The notes under the pieces are model-generated. The model made no database searches. It saw only the letters and a list, made by a program, of their open reading frames with translations, and was not told the origin of the DNA. A stretch of DNA of 5,438 nucleotides from Thiotrichales bacterium (lineage in GTDB: Bacteria > Pseudomonadota > Gammaproteobacteria > Francisellales > CACEW01). A program made the translations under genes and the position numbers. Below are positions 1 through 5,108 of the stretch, piece by piece. Each line of letters starts with the position of its first letter. Position 1 is the first letter of the stretch. The stretch is from NCBI GenBank assembly GCA_947476405.1, contig CANJQG010000073.1, positions 1 to 5,438 of the forward strand, given 5' to 3'.

Positions 1-71
1 AAAATCTCCTGCGGTAAGCCAGAGGATTCGCACTCTGCAAATAATTTTAGCCATTCTGCTTCTGTTTTCAT
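1..71 (-). CDS. tnpA: IS66 accessory protein TnpA, N-terminal fragment (runs off left edge)
   Basis: This ORF, too short for most ORF callers, starts at ATG (69-71) and encodes 23 complete codons beginning MKTEAEWLKLFAECESSGLP before the window ends. The pattern of a Trp near residue 7 followed by Ser-Gly-Leu-x-Gln is typical of the start of IS66 TnpA, a small helix-turn-helix protein that accompanies TnpB and the TnpC transposase in IS66 elements. A strong Shine-Dalgarno AGGAG lies 5 bases before the ATG (plus positions 77-81), which supports the start. Its place about 78 bp inside a GTAAGCG terminus is the usual IS66 layout. Because only the N-terminus is visible, another transposase with a similar HTH domain cannot be fully excluded. 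Confidence 0.72.
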   Translation of the reverse strand, partial: MKTEAEWLKLFAECESSGLPQEI

Positions 72-149
72 TTTTACTCCTGTTGATTCGGAGCTTTAGT
101 ATTGCATAGCGGCATTAGGCGCGGCAGATGTCTTTTGTGGATCGCTTAC
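1..149 (-). mobile_element. IS66-family insertion sequence, one end (truncated by window edge)
   Basis: Read on the minus strand, the segment starts with GTAAGCG (plus positions 143-149). It then has about 78 bp of leader before a ribosome binding site and the start of an IS66-type tnpA gene. IS66-family elements are known to end in GTAA(GCG) and to carry tnpA as the first gene close to that end, so the terminus, leader length and gene order agree. The rest of the element (tnpB, tnpC and the other terminus) would lie to the left of position 1. IS66 elements usually make 8-bp target duplications; the 8 bases next to the terminus are CCAGAGAC (150-157), but the matching copy is outside the window. 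The exact boundary is inferred from the short terminus only. Confidence 0.7.
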
Positions 150-350
150 CCAGAGACAGAGGCCGAATGGGTGACTTTGTCAGGAACTAAAGCGGAGTTT
201 TCACCTGATCACGAAGAGCTTTGCCTTTGTGATGTCATCGAGATGCGTAAATTACCCGAATCGGCCAGTGCTTTGGGAGCTCAAACATTATTTGGGCTTG
301 GCAGCGGTGCCTCAGCAACCCATGTTACAACAGCCCCTGTCAAGGAGTAG
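150..350 (+). pseudogene. 3' remnant of an unidentified gene, apparently disrupted by the IS66 element
   Basis: The plus frame is open from the inferred IS terminus to a TAG at 348-350 and gives 66 residues beginning PETEAEWVTLSGTKAEFSPD and ending in APVKE. The frame continues leftward into the IS for only about 20 codons before a stop at 84-86, so the native 5' part is missing, presumably on the far side of the IS. I do not recognise the product. It has an acidic middle (DHEELCLCDVIEM) and a Gly/Ala/Ser-rich end (GLGSGASAT). Its stop lies 3 bases before the ATG of the 581-codon gene, and the AAGGAG ribosome binding site of that gene lies inside its last codons, so the two were probably co-transcribed and translationally coupled. 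A TTG at 102 preceded by GGAG (90-93) could in principle start an 82-residue IS-gene chimera, but that is speculative. Confidence 0.5.
342..347 (+). promoter_or_regulatory. Ribosome binding site of the 581-codon gene
   Basis: AAGGAG sits 6 bases before the ATG at 354 and within the final codons of the upstream reading frame. It fixes the start of the large gene and makes translational coupling to the upstream gene likely. Confidence 0.75.
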
Positions 351-353
351 GCA

Positions 354-2099
354 ATGCAATTAAGTACGGTGAGAGAGATAGTCAGTGATTTTAAAGAATC
401 CTTTAAAAAAGAGCATTTTTTTTCCTTTTTTTCTTCACATCCCCACTTTATTAAAAACATTGAGCTCGTCTTCAATTGTAAAGATGACCCTTCTTTTGAG
501 GACCGAGATATCACGCCAGCAGAAGAAATCATCTTGGCGCGGATTTTAACTCGTGCCAAGCGAGATGAGGAAGATTGCTGGGAAAATCGGCGGGCACAAA
601 GTGCTTTGGTTAGACAGCTTAGGCCTTTAGGTTATCATTCTATCAGTGGTGATGATTTTATTGAAACCGTTGAATTCTTTTCTGAAAAGGGTTTACTGCA
701 AGAATTCGGAGCGACACTGGTTGCAAATAAAGGGCGAGCCTGTGGGATCATATCGTATCTCAAAGAGCGGCATACTGACACAGAAGCGCATATCCGTCTT
801 TGTTTGCAATACCTGAATCGCATGCCTGCAGCAGGAACGGTGATTTCTGCCCTCGTGCAGTTTAATCCTGCACTATTGACTGCTGAACATATGAATAGAA
901 TTCTGGCCATTACAGATCATTCTGATCGTTTAGTCGATTTGTGTAATGACTTAAAAGACTTGAGTCAGCAGTTGATCCCCGAGGCGCGTACTGCAGATTA
1001 TTTGGCGCGTTATCTTGCTAGCGCAACCTATCCTTATCCGAGATTAAGATTACAAGAAGTTGTTGAGACTCTGAGGCGTGCGGATCCTGCCTTACCTGCA
1101 TTTGCGCTGCCAGGATCCGCTATTCCTGAGCAAATCTCAGCATCGATTGCTCTTGCCTACCGTATTGTGAGCTTGACCCCTTCTACAAGCCTTGCAACAG
1201 CGGTGATTGTGAAGCTTGCATCATTACGGGTTTTAGATGCCCCAGTCTTTGCCCAATATGCGGTTCGCGCAATTTTGGAAGCTCATCAGTATTCAAAAGA
1301 TCTTCCTAAAATTCTGGGGTCCTATTCAGTAGATCATCTTGCAAGCAGCGGTCCAGTAGGAGATGAAGACAATACATTTCTCAAAAAACTACTGGATTTG
1401 CGAGAGGGGAGTGCAGCGAGTCAATTGGCGCGCTCTATTCACGCCGCTAATCCAGGGTTGTTGGAAGACAATATGGATCGTATTCAAACGATCACTCAGC
1501 ACAGTGCAGCCCTTTGTTCTGCGATTCGTGCCTTGAGACGGCAGAGGCAAATCACACAAGAAGATTTAGATTTTCTGTTCGACAATGCTTCAAATGTTGT
1601 GATTGCTGCAATGAGGCGTGGTGCCCTATTTGAAAGAACAGATCCTGTGATTGTGGCAATATTTACTAATTTACAAACACTAAGTGCGTTAAAGCGGCAT
1701 AAAAAGACACCTCCTCCTCATGCTGTTGTGGCAGGCGTGGCAAGTTCTCTCGGCTTGTCTGGTGAAACCCTTTTTTTGATTGATGGGAAACCGCAAGCAG
1801 AAACAGAAGCGCGTCGGGCTTTCTTTTCAAGTCATATTGTCAGGCCTGCTCCAATACCTCTACCTGTCTTTGTTTCCGTCCCCGTTCCTGTTCCTGTTCC
1901 CACAGCGGAGAGTCATAGAGTGCAGGTGGCCTTTCACAGACATACGCCACCGCCTCCACCCGCAGCACAGCCACGCGTAGTGCCAGTGACTACTTATAGG
2001 GAAGTGACACCACATGGGCCATTTGGTGTGCCGTCTATAGATCGAATGATCACCTTGCAGCCTCATTATGTACGCGAAACCAGGTTGTATCGTTTTTAG
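354..2099 (+). CDS. Hypothetical helical-repeat protein with Pro-rich C-terminal tail
   Basis: I do not recognise the family of this 581-residue protein. No signal peptide or membrane segment is visible, so it is probably cytosolic or exported without an N-terminal signal. The body to about residue 490 looks mostly alpha-helical and contains degenerate repeats. Residues 171-203 (NPALLTAEHMNRILAITDHS at the start) match 366-398 (NPGLLEDNMDRIQTITQHS), with the same N-P-x-L-L, M-x-R-I, I-T-x-H-S-x-x-L pattern. A second motif, a leucine/arginine helix followed by an I-x-x-E/D-D-acidic segment, recurs near 84-110, 194-220 and 389-412. Residues 498-545 are rich in Pro and Val, with four Val-Pro pairs (509-516) and a PPPPP run (532-536), ending in a basic/aromatic tail (RETRLYRF). 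The start is supported by AAGGAG 6 bases upstream, and the gene follows a truncated gene by 3 bases. Repeat architecture plus a proline tail resembles secreted effectors or scaffolds of host-associated bacteria, but that role is inference only. Confidence 0.85.
   Translation: MQLSTVREIVSDFKESFKKEHFFSFFSSHPHFIKNIELVFNCKDDPSFEDRDITPAEEIILARILTRAKRDEEDCWENRRAQSALVRQLRPLGYHSISGDDFIETVEFFSEKGLLQEFGATLVANKGRACGIISYLKERHTDTEAHIRLCLQYLNRMPAAGTVISALVQFNPALLTAEHMNRILAITDHSDRLVDLCNDLKDLSQQLIPEARTADYLARYLASATYPYPRLRLQEVVETLRRADPALPAFALPGSAIPEQISASIALAYRIVSLTPSTSLATAVIVKLASLRVLDAPVFAQYAVRAILEAHQYSKDLPKILGSYSVDHLASSGPVGDEDNTFLKKLLDLREGSAASQLARSIHAANPGLLEDNMDRIQTITQHSAALCSAIRALRRQRQITQEDLDFLFDNASNVVIAAMRRGALFERTDPVIVAIFTNLQTLSALKRHKKTPPPHAVVAGVASSLGLSGETLFLIDGKPQAETEARRAFFSSHIVRPAPIPLPVFVSVPVPVPVPTAESHRVQVAFHRHTPPPPPAAQPRVVPVTTYREVTPHGPFGVPSIDRMITLQPHYVRETRLYRF
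1080..1120 (+). repeat. Intragenic 10-bp perfect inverted repeat (hairpin potential)
   Basis: GCGGATCCTG (1080-1089) and CAGGATCCGC (1111-1120) are exact reverse complements separated by 21 bases. In RNA they would form a GC-rich 10-bp stem inside the coding sequence of the helical-repeat protein, at about residues 243-256 (DPALPAFALPG region). No T run follows, so it is not a canonical intrinsic terminator. Confidence 0.7.
1878..1901 (+). repeat. Hexanucleotide tandem repeat encoding (Val-Pro)4
   Basis: Four consecutive GTN-CCN units (GTCCCC, GTTCCT, GTTCCT, GTTCCC) encode residues 509-516 of the helical-repeat protein. Two adjacent units are identical and the others differ only at third positions. 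Changes in unit number would stay in frame and alter the length of the proline-rich tail. Confidence 0.8.
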
Positions 2100-2105
2100 C
2101 TCATA

Positions 2106-2187
2106 AGGGTCAGGCGCTTTGGGTTAGATTGAGTTGTTGTGGCATAATGGCATTGAAGAATATCTGGAGAGAAATGCATCTGACCCT
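2106..2187. repeat. 82-bp segment bounded by 8-bp inverted repeats, possible REP/MITE-like unit
   Basis: AGGGTCAG (2106-2113) and CTGACCCT (2180-2187) are exact reverse complements bounding a non-coding segment between two convergent genes. Within it the tetramer GGCA recurs as GGCATAATGGCA (2141-2152). Termini of the GGGTCAG type resemble small dispersed repeats mobilised in trans in other gammaproteobacteria, but no second copy is in the window, so mobility is inference. It could equally be chance or a bidirectional RNA structure between convergent transcripts. There is no obvious T-rich terminator tail. Confidence 0.4.
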
Positions 2188-2212
2188 ACTTGAATAGATA
2201 TATCCGAGCTGG

Positions 2213-2773
2213 CTATGACACGACCTCTTGCACGGTTTTTACTTCCGCAAGCATCCCCAAAATCGACAGGGCTTTTTCTTGATTCTCCTCACTACTGCTG
2301 GCGCAAGCATCACTGACAATGGTGACAAAATAATTGCGATCATGGGCATCACGCGCAGCACTATCCACTGCAAAGTTCGTCGAAACCCCACACAAAATCA
2401 AATGATCGATTTCATTGGCATTGAGAATCGCCTCTAAATTGGTGGAATAAAACGCATTGATCCGATGTTTGGTCACCACCGCATCGCCAGGACGATAATC
2501 CAATTGCGGATGGAATGCGGTACTGGAATCACTTAATTTTAACCATCCATTGGCTTTGTTGCCGCTCATCAATGGTGAGCGATGCGCCAGTTCCACATAG
2601 GAATCACTAAACCCCACTTTCACAAAAATAATCAGCTGATGGTTTTTCCGCGCATGGGCAATCAGGCGATTGCTGTTGGCAATGGTGTGATGCTTCTCAA
2701 TGTACGGTTTAAAATGCTCGTTCTCAGTGATGCCGTTAATCAAATCAAGAACGATCAGTGCTGCCTTTTTCAT
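2213..2773 (-). CDS. Isochorismatase-family hydrolase lacking the nucleophilic Cys
   Basis: This 186-residue protein has the length and motif order of the isochorismatase/cysteine hydrolase fold. Strand 1 is ALIVLDL with catalytic Asp10, the VVTKHRINAF segment supplies Lys102, and the loop GVSTN (129-133) matches the conserved cis-peptide region, followed by an ARDAHDRNY helix and VSDACA (153-158). In amidase members (nicotinamidase, RutB, YcaC types) the loop reads G-x-x-T-x-x-C-V; here it reads GVSTNFAV, so the nucleophile position is Ala135. Known isochorismatases such as PhzD and the EntB domain also lack that Cys and use Asp/Lys to hydrolyse a vinyl ether, so a non-amidase reaction or a subfamily variant is plausible. 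The substrate is unknown. A GGAG ribosome binding site lies at 2780-2783 upstream of the ATG. It is the second gene of an operon, 13 bp after the EamA permease, and is probably controlled by the divergent LysR gene. Confidence 0.88.
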   Translation of the reverse strand: MKKAALIVLDLINGITENEHFKPYIEKHHTIANSNRLIAHARKNHQLIIFVKVGFSDSYVELAHRSPLMSGNKANGWLKLSDSSTAFHPQLDYRPGDAVVTKHRINAFYSTNLEAILNANEIDHLILCGVSTNFAVDSAARDAHDRNYFVTIVSDACASSSEENQEKALSILGMLAEVKTVQEVVS

Positions 2774-2786
2774 TATTATCTCCGGT

Positions 2787-3647
2787 TTATTTTGTGCGTG
2801 GAGTTCCCAAGAATAGGGTGATCACCACTCCACTGACAATGATCACACACCCAATCAAAAACGATAGTGTTGGCTTCTGTCCCCAGATGACCCATTCAAA
2901 TACGCCACCGAGTAATACATTGATGTACAAAATTGGCGTGGTTAAGCGCACGGGGGCAAGTTTATAACTTAGCGTTGAGCAAATCTGATAAATAAAGCCC
3001 ACCACACCGATCAGCAACAAAAACAGCCACATCCTGCCTGAACTGGGTATCACCACTTTGATTAAGCCAAAGGGTGTGGTCAGAATGGTGCTCATCAAAA
3101 AGTAGTAGAACAGCATCGGCCAAGTCGCCATAGTTTTGCCGAGTAGGCGAATTTGAATAATCGCCAGCGCCACAAAAAATGCGGATGCCAGCGCCAGCAA
3201 ATCACCCCAACCAATATTCGTGTGTGTGGGATTCAACACCACCGCTACGCCAATAAAGCCAATGACAACGCCCAAAATACCCCAACGAGTAATCTTTGCA
3301 CCCACCATTAAGAAAGCCAAGATTGGGACAATTAATGGCGTGGTATTCGACAATAACAATGCCTGTGATAATGCCATCCTTTGCACCGCCAAAAACAACA
3401 GAGCCAAGCCTAGCAGTGCACAAACGGTACGCATCAAAAACTTAAAGGGGGCTTGTAATTTAAAGCTAAAGCCCTGCGATAACACTATAACTGGTATTAA
3501 CAAAATTAATCCGATTGAAAACCGCACCCAGATGAGCTCATACACGGGGATACTTGACCCAATCAGTTTTACAAAGACACTCATTAAAGTTAATGATACT
3601 GCGGCCATCACAGCTAACAATGCGCCTTTCCATACCGATGCTTCCAT
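2787..3647 (-). CDS. EamA/DMT-family 10-TM transporter
   Basis: This is a strongly hydrophobic protein with about ten predicted membrane helices, the layout of drug/metabolite transporters with two EamA repeats. Counted from the longest start at 3659, the helices lie roughly at 11-31, 40-60, 74-93, 98-119, 126-142, 150-171, 179-200, 209-229, 238-258 and 264-284. Helix 4 contains the SNTTPLIVPILA segment and helix 9 the matching LTTPILYINVLLGG, both typical of EamA proteins (x-x-x-P-x-x). It should sit in the inner membrane and move a small metabolite, probably outward; the substrate cannot be read from sequence. ATG codons at 3659, 3650 and 3647 are possible starts. GAGG lies 6 bases before the 3647 codon, so that start (286 residues) is preferred; the longer version would have 290. 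It is the first gene of an operon with the isochorismatase-like hydrolase. Confidence 0.9.
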   Translation of the reverse strand: MEASVWKGALLAVMAAVSLTLMSVFVKLIGSSIPVYELIWVRFSIGLILLIPVIVLSQGFSFKLQAPFKFLMRTVCALLGLALLFLAVQRMALSQALLLSNTTPLIVPILAFLMVGAKITRWGILGVVIGFIGVAVVLNPTHTNIGWGDLLALASAFFVALAIIQIRLLGKTMATWPMLFYYFLMSTILTTPFGLIKVVIPSSGRMWLFLLLIGVVGFIYQICSTLSYKLAPVRLTTPILYINVLLGGVFEWVIWGQKPTLSFLIGCVIIVSGVVITLFLGTPRTK

Positions 3648-3674
3648 CATGTGCCTCATTCATTTATTAAAGCC

Positions 3675-3703
3675 ATTGTACTTCATAATAACACTCTGGT
3701 AAA
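3675..3703 (-). promoter_or_regulatory. Candidate promoter of the permease/hydrolase operon
   Basis: On the minus strand TTTACC (plus 3698-3703) is followed after 17 bases by TACAAT (plus 3675-3680), a fair sigma70-type pair. Transcription would start near 3668, about 20 bases before the preferred permease start codon. It overlaps the candidate promoter of the divergent LysR gene. The call rests on motif reading only. Confidence 0.45.
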
Positions 3704-3705
3704 AT
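3676..3705 (+). promoter_or_regulatory. Candidate promoter of the LysR gene with extended -10
   Basis: TTGTAC (3676-3681) is followed after 18 bases by TAAAAT (3700-3705), which is preceded by TG one base upstream (TGGTAAAAT), an extended -10. The start of transcription would be near 3712, about 30 bases before the ATG at 3742. The element physically overlaps the opposing promoter, so binding of polymerase at one could exclude the other. Confidence 0.45.
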
Positions 3706-3707
3706 TC

Positions 3708-3721
3708 AATGTACTAACATT
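3708..3721. promoter_or_regulatory. Perfect palindrome AATGT-N4-ACATT, candidate LysR operator
   Basis: AATGT (3708-3712) and ACATT (3717-3721) form an exact inverted repeat with a 4-base centre in the divergent control region. Its centre is about 46 bases upstream of the inferred permease start of transcription and on the inferred LysR start. It is thus placed to activate the operon and repress the regulator's own gene, as LysR-type regulators commonly do. A weaker T-N11-A type dyad (ATTGT-N5-ATAAT, 3675-3689) lies nearby. GTACT occurs in both, 33 bp apart, which is about three helical turns. Binding is inferred. Confidence 0.4.
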
Positions 3722-3741
3722 TATTATTAGTGAAACTTACG

Positions 3742-4596
3742 ATGAGAATTTTGCCCAACTTAATCCACTTACGCGCCTTTGAAGCCGTTGCTAGACACTT
3801 AAACATCAGCAAAGCTGGTGATGAACTGTTTGTCACCCACTCCGCCGTCAGTCAGCAAGTAAAAGCCCTGGAAGAAGATCTGGACGTTAGTTTAATTAAC
3901 CGCTCTGGTCATAAAATCAAACTGACCGCTGCCGGACAGGAGTACGCTGAAAGTATCATTAGTATTTTTAACCGTCTGCGGCAGGTCAGCAAAAAAGTCC
4001 GCAGCTATAAAAACCAATCGATCATTCGGCTGGGCGTACCCAATACTCTGGGTTTAAAATGCCTGATCCCGAAGCTGGGCTTGTTTTATGACACCTATCC
4101 AGATAGCCAAATTCAACTGCTGATCTTTCACGATCAAAACGAACCCGATGATGTCGACATTGAAATCAGCTATGGTGAGCAACAAGGCGTAAATGCTGAC
4201 ATGGTCTTGGCAAAAGACCAATTGATTGCCATTAAAGCCCCCTCTTATAAAACCCCTATCGATCAAGCTCGATTACTCAAGGTTACGTCTCCAATGCGCC
4301 AGCAAGATTGGCCACAATGGCTGGCTGCTGCTAATCTCACCTTGGACAGCTCCAACATGATCAGCTTTCATGAAACACTTCAGGCCATTCAAGCCACTGA
4401 AAACAGCCTGGGAATTTTTGTGACCCATGAAATCTTTGTCAGAGAAGACCTCAAGCAAAACAAACTGTGCCTGGCACATCCCTTAATGGTGCCAATAGAC
4501 AAGGTGTTTTACTTAAAAGTCAGCGACTCTCTTCAAGAAACCTCTCGTTTTCAAGAGATAAAGACATGGCTGCGCGATGGTGTTTTTAAAGACTAA
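3742..4596 (+). CDS. LysR-type transcriptional regulator, GcvA-like subfamily
   Basis: This 284-residue protein has the standard length and layout of LysR-type regulators. An N-terminal winged helix-turn-helix (about 6-65) contains ALEEDLDVSLINRSG and a recognition helix around THSAVSQQVKALEE. A linker helix (66-90) is followed by a periplasmic-binding-protein-like effector domain (about 93-280). The N-terminal MRILPNLIHLRAFEAVARHL and the DDVDIEISYG segment (136-145) resemble the GcvA branch. The ATG at 3742 is chosen because family members begin with M-R-x-L-P-x-L just before the HTH; the GTG at 3730 would add four residues, and neither has a strong Shine-Dalgarno. It is divergent from the EamA permease/hydrolase operon with about 95 bp between start codons, the classic arrangement for a regulator and its target. 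The inducer is unknown but may be the transported or hydrolysed metabolite. Confidence 0.93.
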   Translation: MRILPNLIHLRAFEAVARHLNISKAGDELFVTHSAVSQQVKALEEDLDVSLINRSGHKIKLTAAGQEYAESIISIFNRLRQVSKKVRSYKNQSIIRLGVPNTLGLKCLIPKLGLFYDTYPDSQIQLLIFHDQNEPDDVDIEISYGEQQGVNADMVLAKDQLIAIKAPSYKTPIDQARLLKVTSPMRQQDWPQWLAAANLTLDSSNMISFHETLQAIQATENSLGIFVTHEIFVREDLKQNKLCLAHPLMVPIDKVFYLKVSDSLQETSRFQEIKTWLRDGVFKD

Positions 4597-4638
4597 TTGA
4601 TAAGGTTTGATCAAATAAATATTAATTTTGGGCGCTTT

Positions 4639-5100
4639 TCAGTTGTTGTACGGATTGCTGAGATTAAAACAGTTGTGGAGATTTGTCAGTAAGGCTGTGT
4701 AGCGCCGTCCATATTTTCCTTCAAAAGCGACGCAGTCAAATCCCTGAGCCTGATAAAACTCCACTGCATCATCATCCGTTTCAGCCTTGATGGTGTCGAT
4801 GTTGAAGTGATTAATCACATATTGAATAAGTTTTTTTCCAATGCCTCGCGCTTGAAAGTTTTTTAATACACTGATGTGCTCAATGATTGCATTGGTGTCC
4901 GTCAGCTGAATGCCAATCACCCCAATCAATAGTGTGCCAGAAAAGCACCCAATCAAATGCTGATCATGATTCGCATATTGTCGTAATATGGATTGTATTT
5001 TTTCAGGCGTAGGATTGCCTATGCTGGCTTGAATCACTTTGGCTAAAGCCGTGTGGGTGGGCTCAATTTCCTGAAAATGTAAAGTGTCTTTTGCGTTCAT
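4639..5100 (-). CDS. GNAT-family N-acetyltransferase
   Basis: This 153-residue protein has the GNAT fold. The central strand IIEHISVLKNFQ leads into the acetyl-CoA pyrophosphate-binding motif Q83-A-R-G86-I-G88, followed by the helix KKLIQYVINHF. A later AETDDDAVEFYQAQGF segment has Tyr116 at the usual general-acid position and the common F-Y-x-x-x-G-F pattern. It should transfer an acetyl group from acetyl-CoA to an amine in the cytosol; the acceptor (small molecule, protein N-terminus or lysine) cannot be read. The ATG at 5098-5100 gives a normal GNAT N-terminus and starts 8 bases after the stop of the upstream gene, suggesting co-transcription and coupling. A TTG at 5122-5124 would extend it by eight residues and overlap the neighbour. 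No strong Shine-Dalgarno is visible for either. It converges with the LysR gene over a 42-bp gap. Confidence 0.9.
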   Translation of the reverse strand: MNAKDTLHFQEIEPTHTALAKVIQASIGNPTPEKIQSILRQYANHDQHLIGCFSGTLLIGVIGIQLTDTNAIIEHISVLKNFQARGIGKKLIQYVINHFNIDTIKAETDDDAVEFYQAQGFDCVAFEGKYGRRYTALLTNLHNCFNLSNPYNN

Positions 5101-5108
5101 ATTTGATT

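Noticed and set aside
102..350. An 82-codon ORF from TTG as an intact gene
   Set aside because: Its first 16 codons lie inside the IS66 end, so a truncated gene fragment explains it better; the GGAG at 90-93 before the TTG may be chance.
281..910. Minus-strand ORFs opposite the start of the repeat gene
   Set aside because: They overlap a long plus-strand frame with a strong ribosome binding site and show no recognisable domain.
2388..2392. Cys128 of the hydrolase as a replacement nucleophile
   Set aside because: It lies in the strand before the cis-peptide loop (LILCGV), seven residues before the normal nucleophile site, where many Cys-containing relatives also have Cys; it is unlikely to face the pocket.
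3220..3702. 160-codon plus-strand ORF opposite the EamA gene
   Set aside because: It is antisense to a clear 10-helix transporter with good codon structure, has no matching family pattern, and is the usual shadow of a membrane protein gene.
4597..4638. TTGATCAA (4607-4614) as a terminator between LysR and GNAT
   Set aside because: It is an 8-bp AT-rich palindrome without a loop or a following T run, too weak to call.
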